Positions 20,872 to 28,580 of a DNA stretch of 33,420 nucleotides are shown piece by piece (within the stretch, counting starts at the first letter, position 1; the number at the start of each line of letters is the position of its first letter). The notes beneath the pieces were generated by a model. The model was not told where the DNA came from and ran no database searches. It saw only the letters and a program-made list of their open reading frames with translations. The DNA lies in NCBI GenBank assembly GCA_023436495.1, contig JAEZIT010000098.1, positions 1 through 33,420 of the forward strand. The letters run 5' to 3'. This stretch comes from Acidobacteriota bacterium (GTDB taxonomy: Bacteria > Acidobacteriota > Blastocatellia > Pyrinomonadales > Pyrinomonadaceae). Made by a program: the position numbers and the translations under genes.

Positions 20872-22464
20872 ATGTCAAAAGCTCAATTCGGTATGGTCGG
20901 CCTCGGGACAATGGGCCGTAATTTTCTGCTAAACATCGCACAGCACGGTTTTACGGGCGTGGGCTACGACCTCGACGAAACAAAGCGCCAGATGCTGCTC
21001 GACGAAGGCTCCGGAATGCCCGTCGATACCGCCGGCAGCATCGCGGAATTTACAGAAAAGCTCGAATCGCCGCGTAATATCATGCTTCTCGTCCCGGCCG
21101 GCCCGATCGTTGACTCGGTTATAGATGATCTTCTGCCGCATCTCGACGAAGGCGACCTTATCATCGACGGCGGCAATTCCCATTTTATCGATACCGAACG
21201 CCGCGAAGCCTTGCTCACCGAAAAAGGCATCGGGTTCATGGGCGTCGGCGTTTCCGGCGGTGAAGAAGGCGCGCGCTACGGCGCGAGCATTATGCCCGGC
21301 GGCCGCCGCGTATTCTACGACCGTGTGGCCCCGATGCTCGAATCGGTCGCGGCAAAGGTCAACGGCGAACCTTGTGTCGCTTACATGGGGACCGGCGCGG
21401 CGGGGCATTTCGTAAAAATGGTGCACAACGGCATAGAGTACGGCCTGATGCAGATCCTCGCTGAAACCTATGATTACATGCTGCGCGTACTTAAAATGGA
21501 CTATCGGCAGATGAGCGATACGTTTGCCTCCTGGAACGGCACCGAGCTCAATTCGTTCCTCGTCGAGGTCACGGCGGACGTGCTCCAAAAGGTTGACGCG
21601 GAAACCGGAAAACCGCTCGTCGAACTCGTCCTCGATAAGGCAGCACAGAAGGGAACAGGGAAATGGACGTCGCAGGCAGCGATGGACCTCGGCGTTCCGA
21701 TCCCGACGATCGATTCGGCTGTTTCAATGCGCCAGATCTCCGCGCAAAAAGAAACGCGCATGCTGATCGCCAAAAAATTCGGCAGCCAAGCGCCGGGCGG
21801 CGACGGCACGCTTCAGTCTCACGGAGAAACCGTCACCAGCGAGCCGCAGCACGACATGAAGGCCCGGCTTGCCCGCGAGGATGTTAAGACCGATGCCAGC
21901 GAACAGCACAGCCGGAACATCGGGTCCGACGAAGCGGCCGAGGCGGGCGACACCGTTGCACGGCCGCACGCCGCCGATGACCGCTCGTACGGCACCGACG
22001 CCGATCTCGGCCGTCTTAAAAATGCGCTACTCGCGTCATTCATCGTCACCTACGCACAGGGCTTATCGCTCTTGCAGGTCGCATCCGAAGAAAAGAACTT
22101 CGGCCTCGACCTTTCCGAAATAGCGCGCATCTGGCGCGGCGGCTGCATCATTCGTTCGGCGCTTTTGGAAGATATGCGCAAGGCGTTTTCCGAGAATACC
22201 GACCTGCCGAATCTTATTCTGGACGGCACGTTCGCCGAATTGCTTGACGCCAATAGGCGAGATTGGCACGCGGTCGTCGGTGAATTTTCCGCGAGCCGTG
22301 TACCGTCGCTATGCCTGTCGTCCGCCCTGGCGTATTTCGAAGCGTTCCGTTCCGTGCGTCTGCCCGCAAACCTGATCCAAGCACAACGCGACTACTTCGG
22401 AGCACACACATACCAGCGTACCGACAAAGAAGGGGTATTTCACACACCTGACTGGAAGGATTAG
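20872..22464 (+). CDS. gnd: 6-phosphogluconate dehydrogenase, decarboxylating, with an expanded inter-domain linker
   Basis: A 530-residue enzyme converting 6-phosphogluconate to ribulose-5-phosphate and CO2 in the oxidative pentose phosphate pathway. Key parts are the Rossmann motif GLGTMGRNFLLN (10-21), DGGNSHFIDTERR, GVSGGEEGARYGASIMPGG, and the active-site segment K182, H185-N186 and E189 in FVKMVHNGIEYG. The helical domain has IARIWRGGCIIR and the C-terminal tail has YQRTDKEGVFHT. It is about 50-60 residues longer than usual. The excess is a hydrophilic, charged stretch at about 309-377, between the AKKFGSQAP and GRLKNALLASF segments, where E. coli Gnd has only about 15 residues. At the end of the second Rossmann strand it has YDLDETK rather than the N-R-T/S typical of NADP enzymes, which suggests NAD+ use. 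Confidence 0.95.
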   Translation: MSKAQFGMVGLGTMGRNFLLNIAQHGFTGVGYDLDETKRQMLLDEGSGMPVDTAGSIAEFTEKLESPRNIMLLVPAGPIVDSVIDDLLPHLDEGDLIIDGGNSHFIDTERREALLTEKGIGFMGVGVSGGEEGARYGASIMPGGRRVFYDRVAPMLESVAAKVNGEPCVAYMGTGAAGHFVKMVHNGIEYGLMQILAETYDYMLRVLKMDYRQMSDTFASWNGTELNSFLVEVTADVLQKVDAETGKPLVELVLDKAAQKGTGKWTSQAAMDLGVPIPTIDSAVSMRQISAQKETRMLIAKKFGSQAPGGDGTLQSHGETVTSEPQHDMKARLAREDVKTDASEQHSRNIGSDEAAEAGDTVARPHAADDRSYGTDADLGRLKNALLASFIVTYAQGLSLLQVASEEKNFGLDLSEIARIWRGGCIIRSALLEDMRKAFSENTDLPNLILDGTFAELLDANRRDWHAVVGEFSASRVPSLCLSSALAYFEAFRSVRLPANLIQAQRDYFGAHTYQRTDKEGVFHTPDWKD

Positions 22465-22467
22465 CTT

Positions 22468-22929
22468 ATGCCGCTACCAAATATTTTCACGGAACAAGTT
22501 TCAGAAGCGATTATTGAGCGTATCGGGAAGCTGACGCCCGAAACGCAAAGGCAATGGGGCAAGATGGACGTCGCAAAGATGCTCGCGCACTGCAACGTCG
22601 CCTACGAGACGATCTACGAACCCGACAAGCACCCGAAACCCAACTTTCTTATGGGATTGATCCTGAAGACCATCGTCAAACGAGTCGTCACAGGCGAAAA
22701 GCCGCCCAAAAAGAACGGCCCGACCGCGCCCCAATTCATTATCAGCGATCCACGCGATTTCGAGAAGGAAAAAGCCAGGCTTATCGAATACATCCGCCGC
22801 ACGCAGCAACTCGGCGAGGCCGAATTCGATGGCAAAATGTCACATTCATTCGGCCGCCTGACCAAGACCGAGTGGAACAACATGCTCTATAAACATCTGG
22901 ACCATCATTTGACGCAGTTTGGAGTTTAG
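22468..22929 (+). CDS. DUF1569 (DinB-like fold) protein
   Basis: A 153-residue protein of the DUF1569 type. Characteristic features are a helix with WGKMDVAKMLAHCNVAYE and a C-terminal HSFGRLTKTEWNNMLYKHLDHHLTQFG (written here in parts: HSFGRLTKTEW, then NNMLYKHLDHHL). The histidines of MLAHC and KHLDHH match a DinB/YfiT-like metal-binding four-helix bundle. Biochemical function is unknown; related bundles include thiol-dependent transferases and stress-induced proteins. The start is 3 bp after the gnd stop, so it is translated from the same message. No Shine-Dalgarno is seen beyond the GGAAGGA within the end of gnd. Confidence 0.82.
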   Translation: MPLPNIFTEQVSEAIIERIGKLTPETQRQWGKMDVAKMLAHCNVAYETIYEPDKHPKPNFLMGLILKTIVKRVVTGEKPPKKNGPTAPQFIISDPRDFEKEKARLIEYIRRTQQLGEAEFDGKMSHSFGRLTKTEWNNMLYKHLDHHLTQFGV

Positions 22930-23095
22930 GAAAGTCGATCTTCGAAAATCCGCAGCTTCGGTCGAAGCGATAATCCGGCCAGAAATTTGGAAGTGTAATA
23001 AAAGAAGTACTTATTTGACTAATTAACCTGCTATACTTGTTTTCAAACGATAGTTTCAGCCTGCTCTCGAGCAGCGATCGGACAAGGTGGTGGGA

Positions 23096-23599
23096 ATGAT
23101 CAGGCGGGTAGCGTTCAAAAAAGCATGTATTGGCGGTGCGGCCGGGGCTCTCGCATGGGAGCTGGCCGCACGGGTGTTTTTACTAGCAGGTGTGCCGGTT
23201 TTTGACCTTGTCCACGTTCTCGGCGAACTCGCCCTTGGGGATGGGGCCGTATTTCCACTGTGGTGGATCGCCGGGCTGATCCTCCACCTTACCGTCGGAG
23301 CTATATGGGCAGTGTTCTACGCTTATTTCTTCTGGTCGACGCTTGAACTACCTCCATATCTTCAGGGCTTCGTATTCTCCCTATTTCCGGCGCTGCTGGC
23401 GGGCTTGATCATGGTGCCGCAAATGGACTCGATGCTCGACGGCGCGATGCAGACGTTTGGGCTATTTGCGAACGGCATGGGCTTAGGCGGACCGATCATG
23501 ATCATCGGCGGCCATCTGATCTATGGCCTCGTAATGGGCTCGATCTACAAACGGCCGGTTGGCTACCCGGTAGGCAGGAGGGTTGCAGAATATGGATGA
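23096..23599 (+). CDS. Four-helix integral membrane protein A, unknown function
   Basis: A 167-residue protein from ATG 23096; AAGGTGG at 23084-23090 is a suitable ribosome site, and the in-frame GTG 23087 lies within it. About four membrane helices are predicted by eye: ACIGGAAGALAWELAARVFLL, PLWWIAGLILHLTVGAIWAV, GFVFSLFPALLAGLIMV, and GGPIMIIGGHLIYGLVMGSI. The last is followed by a short basic tail. No catalytic motif or named family is recognised. It overlaps the start of the GH1-like gene by 8 bp and carries that gene's AGGAGG in its own coding sequence, so expression is coupled. A second protein of the same size and similar helix pattern is encoded two genes downstream. Confidence 0.75.
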   Translation: MIRRVAFKKACIGGAAGALAWELAARVFLLAGVPVFDLVHVLGELALGDGAVFPLWWIAGLILHLTVGAIWAVFYAYFFWSTLELPPYLQGFVFSLFPALLAGLIMVPQMDSMLDGAMQTFGLFANGMGLGGPIMIIGGHLIYGLVMGSIYKRPVGYPVGRRVAEYG

Positions 23600-24800
23600 T
23601 TTCATGTTTGCAACCGGGATCGAATGCAGCACGCCCACCATCGAAAACGGCCGGTGGCGGATCGATCAACTTGAGGAGACCGGCCATTACTCTAATTGGA
23701 GGCGCGATCTTGAATTGGTACGTCTGGTAGGTATCAAATATCTCCGCTACGGCCCGCCGATCCATCTGATTTACACGGCCGAAAACAAATACGATTGGTC
23801 GTTCACCGATCAGGTGTTCGCGAAGATGCGGGAAATTGGCGTCATTCCTATCATCGATCTCTGCCATTTTGGCACCCCGGATTGGCTCGAGAATTTTCAA
23901 AACGCCGCTATCCCGGAAATGTTCGCGAAATACGCCGAAGCGTTCGCGACGCGATATCCGTGGATAAAATTCTACACGCCGGTAAACGAGATGTACGTCA
24001 CCGCCCGAATGAGCGCGCTCGATGGCGTCTGGAATGAACAGATGCGGAGTGAGAGGTCCTTCGTAACGGCGACCCATAACGTCGCAAAGGCGAGCGTGCT
24101 AATGATGCAGGCGATTCTCTCGGTCCGGCCGGACGTGGTCTTCATCAATAGCGAGAGCAGCGAATTCTACCAACCCTGTTGCCCGAACCGCGACATCCAG
24201 CACAAAGCGGACTTTGAAAACCAACGCCGTTTTATCGCTCTCGACCTACTTTACGGCGTACCGATCCGTGATGATATCTGCGACTACCTGATCGACAACG
24301 GTATGTCCCGCGAAGACCTGGCGTGGTTCCGCGCACAGGATGTCGGCCGGCGCGCGGTGCTTGGGATCGACTATTACGAATGGAATGAAAAGCTGATCAA
24401 CAGCGACAGCGGGATGGAAAACCTCGGGGAATTATTCGGCTGGTTCGTCATTACAATGCAGTACTATAAGCGATACCAGCGGCTCGTGATGCACACGGAG
24501 ACCAATACCACCGACGCCGAAGAAGCGCCGAACTGGCTCTGGCGCCAGTGGCACAATGTGCAGCTTATACGTAAAAGCGGCGTGCCCGTCATCGGCTTTA
24601 CCTGGTACAGCCTGCTTGACCAGATAGATTGGAACATCGGCTTGAGCAAGCCGCTTGGGAACGTGTTTCCGGTCGGCCTTTTCGACCTGAACCGCGACCC
24701 CAGGCCGGTCGCTCAGGCATATCAGTATCTGATCGAAATGTATCAGGGAGAAACCCTTCCTCCGGAGGCGGAAACGCTTCGGATGGCACAGGCGATATGA
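23592..24800 (+). CDS. Glycoside hydrolase family 1-like protein
   Basis: A 402-residue TIM-barrel protein from ATG 23592, with AGGAGGG at 23576-23582. It looks like a shortened GH1 (family 1 enzymes usually have 440-480 residues). The N-terminal strand has FATGIECSTPTIENGRW and a later IPIIDLCHFGTPDWLENF, which resembles the LxHxxxPxWL segment of GH1. The acid/base glutamate would be E133 in TPVNEMYV (NEM, not the usual NEP). The nucleophile would be E303 in MHTETNTTD (the GH1 TENG position). The C-terminal FTWYSLLDQIDWNIGL matches the GH1 YWSLxDNxEW region. No signal peptide, so cytosolic. Both carboxylates are present, so hydrolysis of a beta-glycoside is plausible, but the substrate is unknown. 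It is flanked by two similar membrane protein genes; its stop overlaps the next start (ATGA). Confidence 0.82.
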   Translation: MDDFMFATGIECSTPTIENGRWRIDQLEETGHYSNWRRDLELVRLVGIKYLRYGPPIHLIYTAENKYDWSFTDQVFAKMREIGVIPIIDLCHFGTPDWLENFQNAAIPEMFAKYAEAFATRYPWIKFYTPVNEMYVTARMSALDGVWNEQMRSERSFVTATHNVAKASVLMMQAILSVRPDVVFINSESSEFYQPCCPNRDIQHKADFENQRRFIALDLLYGVPIRDDICDYLIDNGMSREDLAWFRAQDVGRRAVLGIDYYEWNEKLINSDSGMENLGELFGWFVITMQYYKRYQRLVMHTETNTTDAEEAPNWLWRQWHNVQLIRKSGVPVIGFTWYSLLDQIDWNIGLSKPLGNVFPVGLFDLNRDPRPVAQAYQYLIEMYQGETLPPEAETLRMAQAI

Positions 24801-25324
24801 AAACAGACGTCTCGTTCATGCAGTATATGAAAGCCCACGGCAATACGCCCGGGCCGACGCAGCGGCCGCTCCTGAACGGCGCCTTATGCGGTTTGGCCGC
24901 CGGGATCCCTTCGTGCGTGATCCTGTACTTTACCGGTGCATTCGCGAGCATCATCGCCGTCATCGGCCTCCCGCTAATGATTGCACTCCACATCACTCTC
25001 ACGACCGTGGCGGGAATGGTTTACGCACATATATTCAAACGGGCGGCAAATGACCGCACGGGCGGATGGCTGTTCGGTGCTTGTTCCGGCTTCCTCTTCT
25101 GGGTTGCCGGCCCGATCAGCATCTGGCAGATCGCCACCGGGAATGCGGTTGCCACCGGATTGGCAGCGAAAGGGATCTTTGCGGGCTCCATTCTGTACGG
25201 GCTGTTGCTCGGTATCCTATTTCCGCGGGTTCATGTCCTGATCCAGCATCGATTGATCGATGCCCTGAAAGAACCCCCACCGCATCAGAAGGTATCGAAA
25301 GAACCCGAATCGTCACGAGGATAA
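24797..25324 (+). CDS. Four-helix integral membrane protein B, unknown function
   Basis: A 175-residue protein whose ATG (24797) overlaps the GH1-like TGA by the 4-bp ATGA arrangement. It has a hydrophilic N-terminus of about 24 residues, then about four membrane helices: LNGALCGLAAGIPSCVILYF, IGLPLMIALHITLTTVAGMV, GWLFGACSGFLFWVAGPISI, and GIFAGSILYGLLLGILF. It ends with a charged cytosolic tail (EPPPHQKVSKEPESSRG). Spacing of helices and local motifs (LHxT before a YAxxF ending, and a final xxIYGLxxG / xxLYGLLLG helix) recall protein A at 23096-23599, so the two look like distant paralogues. No known family is recognised. Confidence 0.78.
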   Translation: MKTDVSFMQYMKAHGNTPGPTQRPLLNGALCGLAAGIPSCVILYFTGAFASIIAVIGLPLMIALHITLTTVAGMVYAHIFKRAANDRTGGWLFGACSGFLFWVAGPISIWQIATGNAVATGLAAKGIFAGSILYGLLLGILFPRVHVLIQHRLIDALKEPPPHQKVSKEPESSRG

Positions 25325-25326
25325 AT

Positions 25327-26736
25327 ATGCCGAACAGGTCCCGCGTCGCGATCGCCCACACAAACGAAAAACACCGCTCGCAAGACCGCGTGCTCGACCT
25401 TGTACGTGAAGCTCTCTCGCACCTGGGCGGAATGTCGGTATTCGTCCAGCCGGGCGATACGGTGCTTATAAAACCGAACCAGACCGTGTTCTATTCCGCA
25501 GAAGAGGGCTGCACCACTGACCCACTGGTCGTTGGAGCGTTGATACGCCTCGCCCGTGAAGCCGGTGCGGGACGCGTTCAGATCGGCGAATCCTCCGGCG
25601 GCTACTTTTCCTCGCTCGATTGCATGGAGATCACGGGTATGGCCGCGTTGGCCGAACGTGAGGGAGCAGAACTCGTCGATCTCGGCAGCGACGACACGCC
25701 AAATCGCTTAACCGCTATTCCGAACGGCATTTTCTTAAAGGAATGCCCGATCCCGGCACCGCTCCTGGATGCGGACGTCATAATCGACGTCCCGAAAGCA
25801 AAGAATCATCACATCGAACCGATCAGCGGTGCGCTGAAGAACTGGGTCGGTGCGGTTAACCAAAATTGGCGCAATCACAACCATGGCGACGACGAGCACA
25901 TAGCGCGTTTTATGGACATAATGACCGTCACAAAACCGGCGCTCTGCGTTGCCGATGCGTTGATCGTGGGCGAAGGCGACGGGCCGATCGCGAATGTGCC
26001 ACGGTGGTGCGGCTGCGTAATTGCATCGGCAGATCCGGTAGCGACGGACGTAACGATCGCCAGGCTTCTCGGGCACGATCCTGCGAAGCTGAATTTTGCC
26101 GCCGAAGCCGAACGGCGCGGGCTCGGGACCCGCAGGGAAATCGAATATCGGGGAGCGCCGCTCGACGAAGTCTCCATCAAAGCGTGGAAACCGCACGAAG
26201 GCTTCGATTATCTGCCCATCAATTTTCTGGTCGGCGACGGCGTCGAGCTTGCGGGTACCGTCGGCCATGTCAAAAGTGCGATTGACAGCATGCTGCGCCG
26301 GGGCGAACTCGAAGAGGTCGTCTGGCTGCGCGGTACGCCTACCATCATGATCGGCGACATTGAAGACCCGCACTTTGAACAGCATTTAGAAGAAGGCCCA
26401 TACGTCGTTTTTGACGACGCAGCGCGTCCGGAACACAAGAACGACCCGCGTGTCCACTTTGTCAGAGGACATCCCGTCCTGCAGACGGCGCTGCCGGAGC
26501 TGATGAAAGGACTTGGTGTGGAATGGCTGGGAGCGGCTGCGATGAAGTGGCAGCAATTCGAACGCCGGAACCGCCACATGATCGGTTATGGTTCAACGAA
26601 AAGAAAGGCTCTGACGATCGGCGTCCCGCTTGTAGGTGTCGGCCTTGCAGTGGCAGGAATTGTCGGATTGGCCGGGTTATTTAATAGAAACAAAACCAAA
26701 GATAGAAGTGAGTCCGGCATTACGCATCAGCAGTAG
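25327..26736 (+). CDS. DUF362-domain protein with C-terminal membrane anchor
   Basis: A 469-residue protein from ATG 25327, with GAGGA (25317-25321) 5 nt before it and a 2-bp gap from the upstream stop. The frame is open further upstream, but that part is inside the membrane protein B gene. The DUF362 core is recognisable by GDTVLIKPNQTVF, LIRLAREAGAGRVQIGESSG, IIDVPKAKNHHIEPISGALK and IASADPVATDVTIARLLG. DUF362 proteins often carry or accompany ferredoxin-like clusters; here no CxxCxxC cluster is present. Residues about 430-455 form a single hydrophobic helix (TIGVPLVGVGLAVAGIVGLA) with a basic, charged tail, so the protein is probably anchored in the membrane. The role is unknown; it ends the operon, and its 3' end overlaps lpxC by 17 bp on the opposite strand. 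Confidence 0.85.
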   Translation: MPNRSRVAIAHTNEKHRSQDRVLDLVREALSHLGGMSVFVQPGDTVLIKPNQTVFYSAEEGCTTDPLVVGALIRLAREAGAGRVQIGESSGGYFSSLDCMEITGMAALAEREGAELVDLGSDDTPNRLTAIPNGIFLKECPIPAPLLDADVIIDVPKAKNHHIEPISGALKNWVGAVNQNWRNHNHGDDEHIARFMDIMTVTKPALCVADALIVGEGDGPIANVPRWCGCVIASADPVATDVTIARLLGHDPAKLNFAAEAERRGLGTRREIEYRGAPLDEVSIKAWKPHEGFDYLPINFLVGDGVELAGTVGHVKSAIDSMLRRGELEEVVWLRGTPTIMIGDIEDPHFEQHLEEGPYVVFDDAARPEHKNDPRVHFVRGHPVLQTALPELMKGLGVEWLGAAAMKWQQFERRNRHMIGYGSTKRKALTIGVPLVGVGLAVAGIVGLAGLFNRNKTKDRSESGITHQQ

Positions 26737-27574
26737 TGATCTCCCATGCATCTTCCGTTTTCAAAAGCTTGCTCATCAAAGCCGCGTGCACCGCATGTCC
26801 GCTCTTTTCGGCTGTTATTCGGCCCAGCATCGGCATGCCCAGTAAGGCGACGTCGCCGATGATGTCCAATATCTTGTGCCGGACGAATTCGTCGTCGAAC
26901 CGCAGCGGCGTTTCGTTCAGCATTCCTTCCGGCGTAAGGACGATCGCGTTGTCCAGAGATCCGCCGAGGGCGAGGTTCGCCTTGCGCAGCATTTCGATCT
27001 CGTGCGTGAATCCGAACGTTCGCGCTGAAGCTATCTCGCGGCCGAACGATCCATTCTTCATTTCAAAATGCAGTGTCTGCCGTTTGATGAACGGGTGCGG
27101 AAAATCGATCACGCATTCGATCTCGAACCTGTCCGAAGGCTCGACCGACATCCTCCGGCCGCCTTCATCGATCTCCACGCGGTTTAGCACCTTCAAAAAA
27201 TGCCTCGGCGACGCCTGTTGAACGACGCCCGCGCCTTCGATCAGCTCGATCCAATCCTCGCTTGAGCCGTCCAGGATCGGAACTTCGATGCTGTCGAGTT
27301 CGATAAAACAATTATCCACGCCCATGCCGCGCAGCGCCGACAACAGATGCTCGCACGTCGACAGCACAACACCGCGCCGCATCAGCGTCGTCGCGTAGCT
27401 GCAGTGCGAAACATATTCGACCGAGGCCGGGATCTCGAAATTATCCAGGTCCGTGCGGACAAAAATATACCCCGTGTTCTCCGGCGCCGGCCGGAGCCGC
27501 ACGTTCACATCGACGCCCGTGTGCAGCCCGACGCCGTTTACCGATATCTCTTTTGCAATTGTCGTTTGAAGCAT
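26720..27574 (-). CDS. lpxC: UDP-3-O-acyl-N-acetylglucosamine deacetylase
   Basis: LpxC, the committed zinc-dependent step of lipid A synthesis. I place the start at ATG 27574 (MLQTTIAKEISVNGVGLHTG), which matches the family's usual beginning and has AAGAGA upstream; the frame stays open to 27706 but the extra 44 residues look unlike LpxC. This gives 284 residues, slightly shorter than usual (about 300). Zinc and catalytic residues are E75-H76 in STCEHLLSALRGMGVDN, the histidine and aspartate of FVRHKILDIIGD, and the histidine pair in GHAVHAALMSKLL. The substrate-loop region has ASARTFGFTHEIEMLRKANL. Its presence shows the organism makes lipid A. It converges with the DUF362 gene (17-bp overlap). 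Confidence 0.94.
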   Translation of the reverse strand: MLQTTIAKEISVNGVGLHTGVDVNVRLRPAPENTGYIFVRTDLDNFEIPASVEYVSHCSYATTLMRRGVVLSTCEHLLSALRGMGVDNCFIELDSIEVPILDGSSEDWIELIEGAGVVQQASPRHFLKVLNRVEIDEGGRRMSVEPSDRFEIECVIDFPHPFIKRQTLHFEMKNGSFGREIASARTFGFTHEIEMLRKANLALGGSLDNAIVLTPEGMLNETPLRFDDEFVRHKILDIIGDVALLGMPMLGRITAEKSGHAVHAALMSKLLKTEDAWEITTADA

Positions 27575-27721
27575 TTCGCGAAATCTCTTCTCAACGTATC
27601 TCAAACCCCGTGCCAATTTCGCGAAGTTCGGCAAATACAATGATCTCAAGGAGTTTGCCTCTGGAACATCAGGCAGCCCGCGGCCAAAGTGTTGCGCTCG
27701 CGCCACACCGGCGAAGCAGAA

Positions 27722-27750
27722 TTTACTATTCCCAATTTAATGTTTACAAT
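27722..27750 (+). promoter_or_regulatory. Promoter candidate for the gene at 27762
   Basis: -35 TTTACT (27722-27727), 17-nt spacer, -10 TACAAT (27745-27750). Transcription would start about 5 nt before ATG 27762, so the message would be nearly leaderless. Confidence 0.4.
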
Positions 27751-27761
27751 TTACAGCAGTT

Positions 27762-28349
27762 ATGGCTATTCAGACTGCGGGACAAAAGGCCGCAAAAGTT
27801 ACCAGGATCAGGGTTGAGAACCAGGCGAGCTTTGAGCTGCCAAAAGACACCGAGCAGCATATACAAAAAGTGCTGGATTTTCTGCCGATCGAACAGATCC
27901 GAGGGCTCGAAAAGGTAAGGCTCGTTGATTTTATAAACGATCCCCGGCTCAAGAACATGGACGTGCCCATGAAAGGCGACCTGCCCGGCCTTTATCATCC
28001 GCGCGCCGGCAATCAGGGCGCTTGGTTCGAAATTTCGATGGGCGCGCTGCTGCAGCCGACCGAAGGCTTCGCGAAAAAATGGATGGCGAAAAGCCAGTTC
28101 AAGGGAAACCTCGCCGGCCTGCTTTTCTCGCTCGTGGGCCAGCATTATTACCTGACGCTGCGGCATTCGGTCAAAAAGCAGAACCTCGAACCGCAGATCC
28201 GGCAGTACACCGAAAAGAATCTGCGAACCTGGAGCGAACAGCAAAACCAAAACAGTATACGTGCCAAGATCTTCAAGCCATTCCGCCCCATACTCGAACG
28301 CTGGGCAAAATGGCTAAACAAAAAAGCCGCCGAAGCACAAAAGAAGTAA
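27762..28349 (+). CDS. Hypothetical protein, 195 residues
   Basis: A complete frame from ATG 27762 to TAA 28349 that I do not recognise. The N-terminal third is a beta/helix mix (VTRIRVENQASFELPKDTEQ). It is followed by a compact segment with IRGLEKVRLVDFINDPRL and YHPRAGNQGAWFEISMGALL, then NLAGLLFSLVGQHYYLTLRH, which has a hydrophobic helix with two histidines but no complete HExxH metalloprotease motif. The C-terminus is very basic and helical (RAKIFKPFRPILERWAKWLN, ending KKAAEAQKK), suggesting contact with membrane lipid or nucleic acid. No signal peptide. No Shine-Dalgarno; a promoter candidate lies just upstream. The gene stands alone, divergent from lpxC and followed by the repeat-containing intergenic region. 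Confidence 0.7.
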   Translation: MAIQTAGQKAAKVTRIRVENQASFELPKDTEQHIQKVLDFLPIEQIRGLEKVRLVDFINDPRLKNMDVPMKGDLPGLYHPRAGNQGAWFEISMGALLQPTEGFAKKWMAKSQFKGNLAGLLFSLVGQHYYLTLRHSVKKQNLEPQIRQYTEKNLRTWSEQQNQNSIRAKIFKPFRPILERWAKWLNKKAAEAQKK

Positions 28350-28384
28350 TAGTGAGCAGCGCGGTGTCGGGAAAATTTGAATTG

Positions 28385-28404
28385 CCCCTAGCTTCAGCTA
28401 GGGG
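28385..28404. repeat. REP-like palindrome 1
   Basis: Perfect 8-bp stem CCCCTAGC (28385-28392), TTCA loop, GCTAGGGG (28397-28404). The GCTTCAGC centre recurs in modified form in two nearby hairpins. It resembles short extragenic palindromes dispersed in bacterial genomes; copy number elsewhere cannot be seen here. Confidence 0.6.
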
Positions 28405-28426
28405 TTAAGTTTCAACACGAATTGAC

Positions 28427-28441
28427 CTGGCTTTAGCCCAG
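28427..28441. repeat. REP-like palindrome 2 (imperfect)
   Basis: CTGGC (28427-28431), TTTA, GCCCAG (28436-28441), pairing with one bulged C. It lies 22 bp after palindrome 1 and shares its GCTTYAGC centre. Confidence 0.45.
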
Positions 28442-28580
28442 ATTTGTTGTCATTACGGCGAGGTTCTTGGATTTTGTCAGTGCGTTCCGTTTAAGCTTTT
28501 TCCGTGTATTCTGTGTTCCAGTTTTTGTTAATTTGATGTCTCGTGGACTATATTCTGCGACGACATGACCAGTATATAAG

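Noticed and set aside
22955..22968. Palindrome GCTTCG/CGAAGC after the DUF1569 gene
   Set aside because: A short 6-bp stem with a 2-nt gap and no T run; too weak to call a terminator.
23015..23037. TTGACT (23015-23020) and TATACT (23032-23037) before the membrane protein A gene
   Set aside because: Each resembles a promoter hexamer, but the spacer is only 11 nt, too short for sigma-70; no alternative pairing with correct spacing was good.
27600..27616. Sigma-54-like site upstream of lpxC on the minus strand (TGGCAC, 5 nt, TTGAG)
   Set aside because: The -24 part matches but the essential GC of the -12 element is GA, and lpxC is a housekeeping gene not expected to need sigma-54. It is kept only as a note.
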